This document shows positions 24,378 through 32,746 of a stretch of DNA of 64,000 nucleotides, piece by piece. The notes under the pieces are model-generated. The model saw only the letters and a program-made list of their open reading frames with translations. It did no database searches and was not told the DNA's origin. Location: positions 62,001-126,000 of the forward strand of contig NZ_BMQB01000009.1 of assembly GCF_014647895.1 (NCBI RefSeq), read 5' to 3'. Each line of letters starts with the position of its first letter. Position 1 is the stretch's first letter. Origin of the DNA: Pilimelia anulata (GTDB lineage: Bacteria > Actinomycetota > Actinomycetes > Mycobacteriales > Micromonosporaceae). The translations under genes and the position numbers were made by a program.

Positions 24378-25388
24378 TCAGCAGGCGGGGACGTTGACGC
24401 TCGGGCTGGTGGAGCGCCAGCTCCCGCGGACCGAGGAGATGCTGTAGGTGTATGCCGTATTCGCGCTCGTCGTGGTATCCGTCCAGGACGTCGTGGTACG
24501 GCCGGAGATGCCCGTGGTCGAGCCGACGGTGCGGGTGATCTCGTAGCCGGTCGCCGAGGTGGTCACGGTCGCGGTCCAGGAGAAGTCGACGTCCGGGTCG
24601 ATCGTGGCCGCGGTGAGCAGGACCGCGACGCCGACCGTGGCGGCGCTGCCGCTGAGCGACGAGTTCTTGGTGCCGGTCGCGCCGGTCCCGGCGATGCTCT
24701 GGTCGAACAGGTACAGGCTGGAGCCCGACGACCGCTGGGTCATGCCCGACGGGGTGCCCGCGGAGGCGGCCGCGGTACCGATGAAGCCGACCAGCCGGGT
24801 CGGGCCCGCCGACGGGGTGACCGACGGGATCTGGCCGGTGGAGCCGGTGGTCGAGACGACGTTGCTGGCGTCGACGCTGTTGGTGTTCGAGTACGAGCCC
24901 ATCACGATCTCCATCTCGGCACTGCTGCTGAGCGAGAACGTGTAGCTGGACGGGGACGAGCCCGGGCTCTCCCGGTAGTAGACGCCGACCCGGACGTTCG
25001 TGCCGGCGGTCTGGCTGTACAGCGCGGTCCACCCCGACGGCGGCGTGATCGTCGGCGGCGACGACTTCTGCGCGTACACCGCGGCGACCAGGTAGTCGCC
25101 CGACGCGGTGCTCGGCGTGGAGATGGCCAGCGAGGACGTGTTCGAGTTCGAGGTGCTGCCCGAGCCCCGGACGGCCGGCGTCGTGCCGGGGTGGGAGACG
25201 GTGCAGGCCCGGTTGTACGCGAACGAGGTCGGCGGGGCGACGCTGCCGACGTCGAGCGCGCTGACCGGGTTCGCGGTGGTCCCGCGGAAGGCCGCCCCGG
25301 CGGCCGGGACGACCGCCAGGCAGGACCCGACGACGGCGATGAGCAGCACGGAGCCGACGATCGACAGCACGCGCCGCCGGCTGCCCAT
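24378..25388 (-). CDS. Secreted protein with SipW-type leader and FN3-like end
   Basis: A 336-residue exported protein of unknown function. After MGSRRRVLSIVGSV and a hydrophobic segment comes AAFRGTTANPVSALDVG, resembling the leader/mature junction of SipW-processed (camelysin/TasA-like) proteins. The body is Ser/Thr-rich beta structure (SGDYLVAAVYAQKSS, GWTALYSQTAGT); the last 90 residues resemble a fibronectin III domain (DFSWTATVTTSATGYEITRTV...). Start chosen by GGAAGGGG upstream; a longer form from 25445 is possible. Two other proteins in this window share the leader pattern. Confidence 0.7.
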   Translation of the reverse strand: MGSRRRVLSIVGSVLLIAVVGSCLAVVPAAGAAFRGTTANPVSALDVGSVAPPTSFAYNRACTVSHPGTTPAVRGSGSTSNSNTSSLAISTPSTASGDYLVAAVYAQKSSPPTITPPSGWTALYSQTAGTNVRVGVYYRESPGSSPSSYTFSLSSSAEMEIVMGSYSNTNSVDASNVVSTTGSTGQIPSVTPSAGPTRLVGFIGTAAASAGTPSGMTQRSSGSSLYLFDQSIAGTGATGTKNSSLSGSAATVGVAVLLTAATIDPDVDFSWTATVTTSATGYEITRTVGSTTGISGRTTTSWTDTTTSANTAYTYSISSVRGSWRSTSPSVNVPAC

Positions 25389-25454
25389 GAGTCGCCCCTT
25401 CCGCCGGAACCTGCGAGGGTCGACATCGGCGGCGGAGCCGGACAACTTAGCCGA

Positions 25455-26687
25455 TCACTGCCCGGCCGGTACCCCCGCCGCCCCGGCGGCCCCGGTGGTC
25501 ACACCGGCCCCGGCGACACCGCGGTCCCGGCCCTCGCCGGCAGTCCCGGCGCGGTCGCGGGCGGCCGGTTCGGCGCGGTCCCGGTCCCGGTCCCGGTCGC
25601 GGGCGGCGCGGTCCCGGTCGCGGGCGCGGAGCAGGGGCAGCAGGCGGTGGCCCTGGCGGCGGATCTCGGCCAGGTACGGGGTGTCGGAGAGCACGAAGTG
25701 GGTGATGCCCAGGTCCCGGTACCGGCCCAGGGCCGCGGCGACGTCGGCCGCCGAGCCGACCAGCCAGGTGGTGCCCGCGCCGCCCCCGCCGTACCGGCCC
25801 GGCGCGGTGTACAGGTTGTCGTCGAGCACGTCGCCGCGGGCCGCCAGGTCGAGCAGCCGCTGCTGCCCGACCGCGGTGGGGCGGCGCTCGTCCCGGAACG
25901 CGACGCCCTCGCCCCGGGCCATCCGGGCGACCCTGGCCTCGGCGTCGGCCCAGGCCCGCTCGGTGGTGTCCCGGACCAGCGTGGTGATCCGCAGCCCGAA
26001 CCCCAGCGGCGCGTGCGCGCGGCCGAGCTGCGCGCTCAGCGCGGTCAGCCGGGCGATCCGCTCCCGGATCCCGTCGAGCGGCTCACCCCAGAAGAGCTGC
26101 ACGTCCGCCTCGGTAGCGGCCACCCGCTCGGCCGCCGGCGACGCGCCGCCGAAGTACAGCGTCGGGTGCCGCCGCGTACCGCGCACGACCGGCCGGGGCT
26201 GCACGGTCGAGTCGGCGACCCGGAAGTGCGGCCCGTCGTGGGTGACGCCCTCCTCGGTCCACAGCCGGCGGACCAGCCGCAGGAACTCGGCGGTCCGCGC
26301 GTACCGGTCCGCCTGGTCGCCCTCCCGGTCGCCGTACGCGGCGAGGTTGTCCGTGCCGGACACGATGTTGATCAGCACCCGCCCGCCGCTGAGCTGGTCC
26401 AGCGTGGCGGCCGCCGAGGCGAACCGGGCCGGGTGCCAGTACCCCGGCCGGATCGCGATCAGCGGCCGGAACGTCGTGGTCCGGGCGGTCAGCGCGGTCG
26501 CGACGGTGAACGTGTCCGGCCGCCCCCAGCCGGTCCCGAGCAGCGCCCCGCCCCAGCCGTTCTCCTCCAGTGCGTGCGCGTGGGCGGTGAGCGTGGCCAG
26601 GCTGTTGTGCTTCTCCGTCACGTCGTCGTCGCCCCGGTGGCCGGGCCGGACCTGGTTCGGGATGTACCAGAGGTACTCGTCGCTCAT
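25455..26687 (-). CDS. ssuD: FMNH2-dependent alkanesulfonate monooxygenase-like protein
   Basis: A 410-residue luciferase-like monooxygenase. The core (to about residue 345) carries SsuD marks: AHALEENGWGGALLGTGWGRPD, IAIRPGYWHPARFA, LDQLSGGRVLINIVSGTDNLAAYGD and LYFGGASPAAERVA. SsuD frees sulfite from sulfonates during sulfur starvation. No ssuABC transporter or reductase adjoins; a flavin reductase and DszC-like gene lie at the far right of the window. The final 65 residues are an unusual Arg-Asp repeat (RDRDRDRDRAE) coded by GGTCCC/GGTCGC hexamers, probably disordered. GAGAGGA precedes the ATG. Confidence 0.85.
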   Translation of the reverse strand: MSDEYLWYIPNQVRPGHRGDDDVTEKHNSLATLTAHAHALEENGWGGALLGTGWGRPDTFTVATALTARTTTFRPLIAIRPGYWHPARFASAAATLDQLSGGRVLINIVSGTDNLAAYGDREGDQADRYARTAEFLRLVRRLWTEEGVTHDGPHFRVADSTVQPRPVVRGTRRHPTLYFGGASPAAERVAATEADVQLFWGEPLDGIRERIARLTALSAQLGRAHAPLGFGLRITTLVRDTTERAWADAEARVARMARGEGVAFRDERRPTAVGQQRLLDLAARGDVLDDNLYTAPGRYGGGGAGTTWLVGSAADVAAALGRYRDLGITHFVLSDTPYLAEIRRQGHRLLPLLRARDRDRAARDRDRDRDRAEPAARDRAGTAGEGRDRGVAGAGVTTGAAGAAGVPAGQ

Positions 26688-26739
26688 GCGGGGTCCTCTC
26701 GGGGCGGGCCCCGGGCGCACGCGCCGCCCGGCTCGAAAT

Positions 26740-26762
26740 CCTACTAGCACTATAGGCATAGT
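26740..26762. promoter_or_regulatory. AT-rich inverted repeats upstream of ssuD-like gene
   Basis: CCTACTAGCACTATAGG holds CCTA/TAGG arms nine bases apart, and ACTAT-AGGC-ATAGT overlaps it. The spacing resembles Rrf2/CymR-type sulfur regulators' sites; the regulator is not identified. It lies 53 bp before the start codon. Confidence 0.45.
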
Positions 26763-26826
26763 ATTAATTTCGGCGCCATCGGCGGCGCGGCCCGGCCCGA
26801 GGGGTGCCCGCTGTCCGGGCCCGCGG

Positions 26827-27186
26827 TCAGCCGAGGCCCGCCGACCGGGCCCGGCTGCGCTCGGTGACCGTGCCGAAATCGGGGCTGACCTCGTACATCA
26901 CCCGGCTCCCGGCCCGGCTGCTCAGCACGTCGAAGACGCCGTCGGCGGTGCGCCGCACCCCCTGCACGGTCACCGCCGGGTCCGCCAGCCGCAGCGCCGC
27001 GGTCACCCGGCTGATCTCGGACGCGGTGACCGGCGGGTGCGGCGGCGGCGCGGGGCGCCAGAGCATCGGCGGCGCCACCGGCGCGGCGGCGGCCCGGCCG
27101 AGGACCGCGACCAGCTCGTCCAGTACGGCGCCGAAGGGGGTGCGCTGCGGCAGTGCGGCCGTGTGACCCATCCTGAACCCGGACAT
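26827..27186 (-). CDS. Conserved-looking small protein, function unknown
   Basis: A 119-residue cytosolic protein. GGGAGGG sits four bases before the ATG (MSGFRMGH), so the longer open frame is not needed. Residues 8-60 are Ala/Pro-rich (RPAPPPHPPVTAS), then a compact alpha/beta stretch (RVTAALRLADPAVTVQGVRRTADGVFDVLSS). No motif, signal or membrane helix is recognised. It is divergent from the 48-residue peptide gene. Confidence 0.6.
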   Translation of the reverse strand: MSGFRMGHTAALPQRTPFGAVLDELVAVLGRAAAAPVAPPMLWRPAPPPHPPVTASEISRVTAALRLADPAVTVQGVRRTADGVFDVLSSRAGSRVMYEVSPDFGTVTERSRARSAGLG

Positions 27187-27513
27187 GTCGCCCTCCCAGC
27201 TCCGCGGGCGGGCCGGCGATCGCCGGCGGTGCGCCCGTACCCCACTGTTGCCCACCGGGCTGTGCGGGCCCTGATAGCGGGATGTGGGCTACCCGGGGAG
27301 TCGCCGGTCGACGATCACGTCCGGAACCGCATCGCGGAGCGGGTATTCGGATACGTCTTTCCGCCGCGTCGGCGGTGGCCGCGGAATGGGTCGCATTCCG
27401 ACGCCGGATTGCTGCTTGTTGCCACATCGGAGGGCGGGGATGGATCATCGTCGTTTCCCGGCGCACCCGGTGGGGTACCGCCGTTCCGCAGGGCCACCGG
27501 CATAAGGAGACCC
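27187..27513. other. Divergent spacer with an inverted repeat
   Basis: No gene seen. CGGAATG-GGTCG-CATTCCG at 27382-27400 is a seven-base inverted repeat that could be an operator. Local composition is less GC-rich than flanking coding DNA. Confidence 0.5.
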
Positions 27514-27660
27514 ATGGACACCGCCGCCCACGCTCCCGACCTGGACGAAGTGCTGGAGATCGCCGTACAGCTCCCGACCTTCCTCCCCGCGGCCGACGCC
27601 ACCTTCCCGGCCGCCGACCACCCCACCACCGCGCCCGACGGCCCCCCGGCGCCGCTGTAG
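27514..27660 (+). CDS. 48-residue peptide, possible precursor peptide
   Basis: AAGGAG five bases before the ATG is one of the best ribosome-binding sites in the window. The product has an acidic leader-like first half (APDLDEVLEIAVQLP) and a Pro/Ala/Thr-rich second half with a repeated PAAD (FLPAADATFPAADHPTT). It has no Cys, no export signal and no membrane helix. No modification enzyme adjoins. The LD-containing leader recalls ribosomal-peptide precursors but is not enough for assignment. Confidence 0.5.
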   Translation: MDTAAHAPDLDEVLEIAVQLPTFLPAADATFPAADHPTTAPDGPPAPL

Positions 27661-27709
27661 CCGGCCCGACGCGCTCGCCGTCCCGTGCTCCCGGTCGGGG
27701 CATTGACGC

Positions 27710-27729
27710 ATTGACGGACTTCAACAGTT
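27710..27729. promoter_or_regulatory. Copy 1 of a shared 20-bp motif, before secreted zinc protease
   Basis: ATTGACGGACTTCAACAGTT matches the copy at 37618 in 17 of 20 bases. It lies 241 bp before the protease start in a 310-bp spacer that otherwise shows nothing clear. Confidence 0.55.
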
Positions 27730-27970
27730 TTGCCACGCGCGGTTGGCCGCCCGCTTGAAAGCGGGTTGACCCGGCGGGTGGACGCCACGGCATGCTTGGC
27801 ACCCAACAAGCGTTCGGGATCTCCTGGATGTCCCATATCGACGCATCCGGACGGACCCCGGTCGTGGCCGCCCGCCCTTGCGCGCAAGGGACCCCAACGG
27901 ATACGCGGCTTCCCACCCCCCACGGCGTTGGCCCGGCGGGCGAACGCCGACCGTCCCGAGGAGTTCCCTC

Positions 27971-28492
27971 ATGTCCAGGATCCTGCGCGGCCTCGTCGCC
28001 GCGCTCGCCGCCACCACCCTGGTGGCGGCCGCCGTACCGGCCGCCGCCGCGGACGCCGACCACGCCCACCCGATGATCACGGCACCGGACAGCTACGTCA
28101 CCGGCGAACCGGCCGGTGAGGTGGAGAAGCCGGCGCCCGGGGCGAGCAGCACGCTCGCGCCGCCGGCCTGGCGGTACTACATCACCTCCTCCTGTAGCAA
28201 CCTCAGCGGCTCGATCCGCCGCGGCGCCCAGTACTGGGGCAACGGCACCGAGACCCAGGGCAGCGGTACCCCGGTGGAGTGCACCAACGGGTACGTGCAG
28301 GGCTGCGGGGGCGGCAGCACGGTCGTCGGCTGCAACTGGGGCTCCGGCCAGCGGATCATGCTCTCTACCAAGGTGAGCGACTTCGCGCTGCTCTCCGCGC
28401 ACGAGTTCGGCCACAACTGGTACGGCCACTCCGGCTCCGGCTGCGCGGACTGGTCCAGCGCCGACATGGTGATGCGCACGCACATGTGCTGA
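27971..28492 (+). CDS. Small secreted zinc protease, snapalysin-like
   Basis: A 173-residue protein with a Sec signal (MSRILRGLVAALAATTLVAAAVPAAAADA) and a short propeptide. Mature part has four to five Cys and SAHEFGHNWYGHSGSGC: HExxH at His144-His148 with another His at 153. Snapalysins (M7) use HExxHxxGxxD and have a similar compact size and Cys-bounded end. The present spacing HExxHxxxxH is shorter than the metzincin norm, so the third zinc ligand is uncertain. GAGGAG lies eight bases before the ATG. Confidence 0.7.
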   Translation: MSRILRGLVAALAATTLVAAAVPAAAADADHAHPMITAPDSYVTGEPAGEVEKPAPGASSTLAPPAWRYYITSSCSNLSGSIRRGAQYWGNGTETQGSGTPVECTNGYVQGCGGGSTVVGCNWGSGQRIMLSTKVSDFALLSAHEFGHNWYGHSGSGCADWSSADMVMRTHMC

Positions 28493-28503
28493 TCCCGGTA
28501 CCC

Positions 28504-28545
28504 GCGGATGGGCGGTGCGGTCCCCCTGGCCGGCCGCCCATCCGC
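28504..28545. terminator. Hairpin after secreted protease gene
   Basis: GCGGATGGGCGG and CCGCCCATCCGC form a 12-bp stem with an 18-base loop, 11 bp after the stop codon. Confidence 0.65.
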
Positions 28546-28548
28546 GTC

Positions 28549-28617
28549 CGCGCCGCGCCCGGGTAGGCTTGCGCGCCGCGCCCGGGTAGGCTTGCGCGCC
28601 GCGCCCGGGTAGGCTTG
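28549..28617. repeat. Three exact 23-bp tandem repeats carrying TAGGCT
   Basis: Identical units start at 28549, 28572 and 28595. Each contains CCCGGGTAGGCTTG; TAGGCT fits the actinobacterial -10 consensus, so a -10 element is present three times 23 bp apart ahead of the DUF72 gene. Confidence 0.85.
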
Positions 28618-28686
28618 CCGGCCGGGCGGGGCCGACCGGTCCGCCCGGCCGTACCCCGAGGGGCGGCAGCGGCGGGAGGGGGCGCG

Positions 28687-29538
28687 GTGCGGCTGCACGT
28701 CGGGTGCGCGATGTGGACGCACCGGTCCTGGCAGGGGCGGTTCGTGCCGCACCCGCTGCCGGCGGGCGAGCGGCTGCGGGCGTACGCCGCGCAGTGCGAC
28801 GCCGTCGAGGGCAACACCACCTTCTACGCCATCCCCGACCCGGCGACCGCGGCCTCCTGGGCGGACCAGACCGCGCCGGACTTCCGGTTCCTGCCCAAGG
28901 TGCCCCGGGTGGTCAGTCACGACCGCCGGCTGGTCGACGTGGCGCCGCCGATGCGCGCGTTCCTGGACGCGGTCGCGCCGCTCGGCCCCCGCGCGCGGAC
29001 GCTGTGGCTCCAGCTCCCGGCCTCGTTCGGCCCCGACGACCTGCCCGTGCTCGCCCGGTTCCTGCGCCGGCTGCCGGCGGAGCACCGGGGCGCGGTCGAG
29101 GTACGGCACCCGGACTTCTTCACCGACGCGCGCGCGGCGCAGCGGCTCGAGGCGGCGCTGGGCGCGGTCGGGGCCGAGTGGGTGCCGTTCGACACGACCG
29201 TGTTCTTCGCCGCGCCGCCCGGCACGCCGCACGAGCGGGAGACGTGGGGGCGCAAGCCGCGGCTGCCGTTGCGGTCCCGGGCGCTGACCGGCGAGCCGAT
29301 CGTCCGGTACCTCGGCCGCGACGACGCCGTCCGGACGGCCGCCGGCTGGCGCCCGTGGCTGGGCGTCGTCGCGGACTGGCTGCGCGAGGGCCGCTCCCCC
29401 ACCGTGTTCGTCCACACCCCGGACAACGTCGACGCGCCGGCGCTCGCCCGCCGGTTCCACGCGGAGGTGTGCGACCGCGTGCCCGACCTGCCGCCGCTGC
29501 CGCCCCCGCCGCCGATCGAGCCGCTCACCCTGTTCTGA
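28687..29538 (+). CDS. DUF72 (YecE-type) TIM-barrel protein
   Basis: A 283-residue DUF72 protein; biochemical role unknown. Family signatures: LHVGCAMWTHRSWQGRF, VEGNTTFYAIPDPATAASWADQTAPDFRFLPKVPR, AVEVRHPDFF and VFVHTPDNVDAPALAR near the end. The fold is a TIM barrel with a conserved polar pocket. Start is GTG with GGGAGGGGG upstream. C-terminal Pro-rich tail (PPLPPPPPIEP). Preceded by the triplicated 23-bp repeat. Confidence 0.88.
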   Translation: MRLHVGCAMWTHRSWQGRFVPHPLPAGERLRAYAAQCDAVEGNTTFYAIPDPATAASWADQTAPDFRFLPKVPRVVSHDRRLVDVAPPMRAFLDAVAPLGPRARTLWLQLPASFGPDDLPVLARFLRRLPAEHRGAVEVRHPDFFTDARAAQRLEAALGAVGAEWVPFDTTVFFAAPPGTPHERETWGRKPRLPLRSRALTGEPIVRYLGRDDAVRTAAGWRPWLGVVADWLREGRSPTVFVHTPDNVDAPALARRFHAEVCDRVPDLPPLPPPPPIEPLTLF

Positions 29539-29565
29539 CCGCCGGGCAGCCCGTTCCGGCCGCCG

Positions 29566-29672
29566 CCGTGCGGCCACCGCACCGCTCGCGCTACGGCACC
29601 CCCGACCGCGAGGAGCACGGCACCGCCTGCGTGACCCGGTGCTGCCCGTGCGGCCACCGCACCGCTCGCGCT
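29566..29672. repeat. 27-bp direct repeat, two copies 80 bp apart
   Basis: Exact copies at 29566-29592 and 29646-29672, each beginning CCGTGCGGCCACCGC and ending GCTCGCGCT, lie in the spacer between DUF72 and phosphotransferase genes. Confidence 0.8.
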
Positions 29673-29763
29673 GTGGCCCGGGCGCTGCCCCGGTCGGGAC
29701 CGCGCCGCCCGCACCGCGCCGACCCGGCCGCGGGTGGCGGTCGGCGCCGCTACGCTGGCCGGC

Positions 29764-30861
29764 ATGGCCGATCGTGAACCGTCCGCGCTCGACCTGCTGC
29801 CCGGCGCCGCCGTCACGCTCGGCGCCGCGCTGGGCGGCAGCGATCGGTCCGCCGTGCGCCGCGGCCGGGCCACCCGCCCCGACGGCAGCGCCGCCGACGT
29901 CGTGGTCAAGACCTTCGACGACCCGGCCGCCTGGGCGCGCGAGGTCGCGGCGCTGACCGTCCTGCCCGACCACGCGCCCGTACCGCGGCTGCTCGCCGCG
30001 CACGCCGACCCGCCGACGGCCGTGATGAGCCACCTGGACGGCGGCGGCAGCGTCGCCGACGCGCTGCTGGGCGGGTCGGCGGCGGCGGCGGCGGGCGCGG
30101 CGGTGCTGGACTGGGCCCGGGCGCTGGCCGACCTGCACGCCGCCGGCCTCGGCGCCCGGGCGGCGTACGCGGCCGCGCACCGCGCCCGCGGCGGCGCGGC
30201 GGAGGTGCCGCTCACCTCGCTGGCCGGGCGGGTGCCGGCGGCGATCGCCGACCTGGCCGCGGCCTGCGCGCCGCTGGGCGTCGACGTACCGGACGCGCTC
30301 GCCGGCGCGTTCCGGGCGGAGGCCGCGCGGCTGGACCGGCCCGGCGCGGCCGCGCTGTCCCCCGGCGACGTCTGCCCGGACAACAACGTCGTCACCCCGG
30401 ACGGGGTGCGCCTGGTCGACTTCGAGCACGCCGAGTGGCGGCACGTCGCCTGGGACGCCGCGTACCTGCTGGTCCCGTGGCCGACCTGCTGGTGCGCGTG
30501 GCGGCTGCCGGACGCGCTGGCCGCGGCCGCCGTCGCCCGGTACCGGGCGGTGCTGGCGCCGCACCTGCCATACGTGGCGACCGACGCCTTCGACCGCGAC
30601 CTGGCCGCGGCGGCCGGCCTGTGGTCGGTGCTGTACTCGTCGTGGTTCCTGCCGCTGACCCTGGCCGGCGACCCGGTGGCCGCCGACGGCCTGCCGGCGC
30701 CGCGGCGCCGGGCGCTGCTGCTGCACCGGCTGGCGACCTCCGAGCGGCGGACGGCCGTACCGGTCATCGCCGACTTCGCCGGGCGGCTGCGGGCGGCGCT
30801 GGTCGGGCGGTGGGGCGAGGTGCCGCTGCCGCTGGCCCCGGCCCTCGCCGGCGGCGCGTAG
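29764..30861 (+). CDS. Aminoglycoside phosphotransferase-family kinase-like protein
   Basis: A 365-residue APH-fold protein. The ATP-site Lys is in DVVVKTFDDPAA; the catalytic-loop equivalent is LSPGDVCPDNNVV (Asp and Asn), followed by RLVDFEHAEWRHVAWD (metal-binding Asp). The usual HGD is replaced by PGD. Substrate unknown; antibiotic resistance cannot be inferred. TACGCT lies eight bases before the ATG with no ribosome-binding site, so a leaderless transcript is likely. Confidence 0.8.
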   Translation: MADREPSALDLLPGAAVTLGAALGGSDRSAVRRGRATRPDGSAADVVVKTFDDPAAWAREVAALTVLPDHAPVPRLLAAHADPPTAVMSHLDGGGSVADALLGGSAAAAAGAAVLDWARALADLHAAGLGARAAYAAAHRARGGAAEVPLTSLAGRVPAAIADLAAACAPLGVDVPDALAGAFRAEAARLDRPGAAALSPGDVCPDNNVVTPDGVRLVDFEHAEWRHVAWDAAYLLVPWPTCWCAWRLPDALAAAAVARYRAVLAPHLPYVATDAFDRDLAAAAGLWSVLYSSWFLPLTLAGDPVAADGLPAPRRRALLLHRLATSERRTAVPVIADFAGRLRAALVGRWGEVPLPLAPALAGGA

Positions 30862-30908
30862 GCTCGGACGACGCGGGCCGGCGCCGCCGGCCGGGAAGGA
30901 GCCGCTCG

Positions 30909-31334
30909 ATGACCGCCGCGCCGATCCCCCGCTTCCACCTGGCCGTACCGGTCGACGACCTGGCCGCGGCCCGCCGCTTCTACGGCGGCGTCCTCGGGCT
31001 GCCGCCGGGCCGCAGCGCCGACACCTGGGTGGACTGGGACCTACACGGCCACCAGTTCGTGACCCACCTGGCGCCCGGTCGCGCGCCCCGGTCGCACAAC
31101 GCCGTGGACGGCCACGACGTGCCGGTCCCCCACTTCGGCCTGATCCTGGCCGTGGCCGACTTCCAGCGGCTCGCCGAGCGGCTGCGCGCGGCCGGTACGG
31201 CGTTCGTCATCGAGCCGTACGTGCGCTTCCGCGGCGAGCCGGGCGAGCAGTGGACGATGTTCCTGCTGGACCCGGCCGGCAACGCGCTGGAGTTCAAGGC
31301 GTTCGCCGACGAGTCGCAGATCTTCGCCACCTGA
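30909..31334 (+). CDS. VOC-family (glyoxalase/dioxygenase superfamily) protein
   Basis: A 141-residue single VOC domain: RFHLAVPVDDLAAARRFYGGVLGL at the start and MFLLDPAGNALEFKAF at the end, with a first-strand His and a late Glu able to bind metal. Substrate unknown. AAGGAG lies seven bases before the ATG. It follows the phosphotransferase gene by 47 bp and ends 12 bp from the convergent antiporter gene. Confidence 0.85.
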   Translation: MTAAPIPRFHLAVPVDDLAAARRFYGGVLGLPPGRSADTWVDWDLHGHQFVTHLAPGRAPRSHNAVDGHDVPVPHFGLILAVADFQRLAERLRAAGTAFVIEPYVRFRGEPGEQWTMFLLDPAGNALEFKAFADESQIFAT

Positions 31335-31346
31335 CCCGTCCGGAAA

Positions 31347-32498
31347 TCAGGGGTTGGCGGCCAGGAACAGGAACGACGCGCAGATCGCCAGGTGCACCGT
31401 GGCCTGGAGGACCGTCGCCCGCCCCGGCATGACCGTCAGCACGCCCACGCCCGCGGTGAGCCCGAGCAGGACGATCTGCGTCGGGCCGAGCCCGAGCAGC
31501 AGCGGGCCGTCCAGCCACAGCGACGCCACGGCGATGGCGGGAATGGTCAGGCCGATGCTGGCCATCGCCGAGCCCAGCGCCAGGTTGAGGCTGATCTGGG
31601 TGCGGTCCCGGCGGGCGTTGCGGACCGCGGCGATCGTCTCCGGCAGCAGGATCAGCAGCGCGATCACCACGCCGACCACCGCGTGCGGGAGGCCGAAGTC
31701 GGCGACCGCGGCCTCGATCGTCGGCGACTCGACCTTGGCCAGCCCGACCACCGCCACCAGCGCCGCGACCAGCAGCAGCAGGCTGACCACCGCCTCCCGG
31801 GCGCTGGGGGTCTCCGCCGCCCCCTCGTCGGGCTCGGGCGGCTCGCCGTCGGCGGACAGCGCGTGCCGGCCGCCGGTGACCGGCAGGAAGTAGGCCCGGT
31901 GGCGGACGTTCTGCACGACCACGAACAGCCCGTACAGCACGATCGACGCCACCGCGGCGAACGCGAGCTGCGCGCCGCTGAACCGCGGGCCCGGGGTGCT
32001 CGTGGTGAAGCTGGGCAGCACGAGGCACAGCGTGGCCAGGGTCAGTACGGTCGCCAGCGCGGCGCCGGTGCCCTCGGGGTTGAACACGGCGACCCGCCGC
32101 CGCACCGCCCCGACCAGCAGCGACAGGCCGACGATCCCGTTACAGGTGATCATGATCGCGGCGAACACGGTGTCCCAGGCCAGCGACGCCGTGGTCGGCC
32201 CGCCGGAGACCATCAGCGCGATGATCAGGCCCACCTCGATGACCGTGACCGCCACCGCCAGGATCAGCGACCCGAACGGCTCGCCGACCCGGTGCGCGAC
32301 CACCTCGGCGTGGTGCACCGCGGCCAGCACCGAGCCGGCCAGCAGCAGGACGACGACGACCTCCACCGCGGCCGGCAGGCCCCGCCCCCACACCGCCATC
32401 ATGGCGGCCAGGGCGACGAGCGGGACGACCTGCCCCGCGCGCTGCAGGACGGTCCGGGAATCCACGGCGATCGAGGGCGGCAACGGCGGTCCTTCCAT
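31347..32498 (-). CDS. chaA: Ca2+(Na+)/H+ antiporter, ChaA-type
   Basis: A 383-residue CaCA-superfamily antiporter with about eleven membrane helices. The two alpha repeats are visible: HHAEVVAHRVGEPFGSLILAVAVTVIEVGLI with the catalytic Glu, and VVIALLILLPETIAAVRNARRDRTQISLNLALGSAMASIGLT. An acidic central loop (EPPEPDEGAAETPSA) separates the halves. It exports Ca2+ or Na+/K+ in exchange for protons. Divergent from the epimerase gene. Confidence 0.9.
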   Translation of the reverse strand: MEGPPLPPSIAVDSRTVLQRAGQVVPLVALAAMMAVWGRGLPAAVEVVVVLLLAGSVLAAVHHAEVVAHRVGEPFGSLILAVAVTVIEVGLIIALMVSGGPTTASLAWDTVFAAIMITCNGIVGLSLLVGAVRRRVAVFNPEGTGAALATVLTLATLCLVLPSFTTSTPGPRFSGAQLAFAAVASIVLYGLFVVVQNVRHRAYFLPVTGGRHALSADGEPPEPDEGAAETPSAREAVVSLLLLVAALVAVVGLAKVESPTIEAAVADFGLPHAVVGVVIALLILLPETIAAVRNARRDRTQISLNLALGSAMASIGLTIPAIAVASLWLDGPLLLGLGPTQIVLLGLTAGVGVLTVMPGRATVLQATVHLAICASFLFLAANP

Positions 32499-32746
32499 GG
32501 GTCGGCGTCGCTACCAACCTACCCGGGCCGCCCGGGCGCGGTGGGCGCTTCGCCGCCGCCTGCCCGATCCCCCGGCCGCCGGCTCCCGTGTGGAGCGGTG
32601 GTCCGGCCGGGGTCAGTAGGATCGGGCCCGACGGGGCGTCGCCCGCCCGAGCCGGCGGCGCACCACCCGGCGGGGCCGGTCCCGGGACCGGCCCGCGCGG
32701 CGGCCCGCGCCGTCGCCCGGCCGGGGGTCGCACCGGGGAGGTACGG

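Noticed and set aside
27514..27660. Peptide as an FxLD-type lanthipeptide precursor
   Set aside because: The LD-containing leader is suggestive, but the core has no Cys and no lanthionine synthetase adjoins.
28549..28617. CRISPR array
   Set aside because: The three units are directly adjacent without spacers, and no cas gene is near.
29764..30861. Aminoglycoside resistance gene
   Set aside because: Only the general APH fold is visible, with PGD in place of HGD; no specific resistance subfamily can be named.
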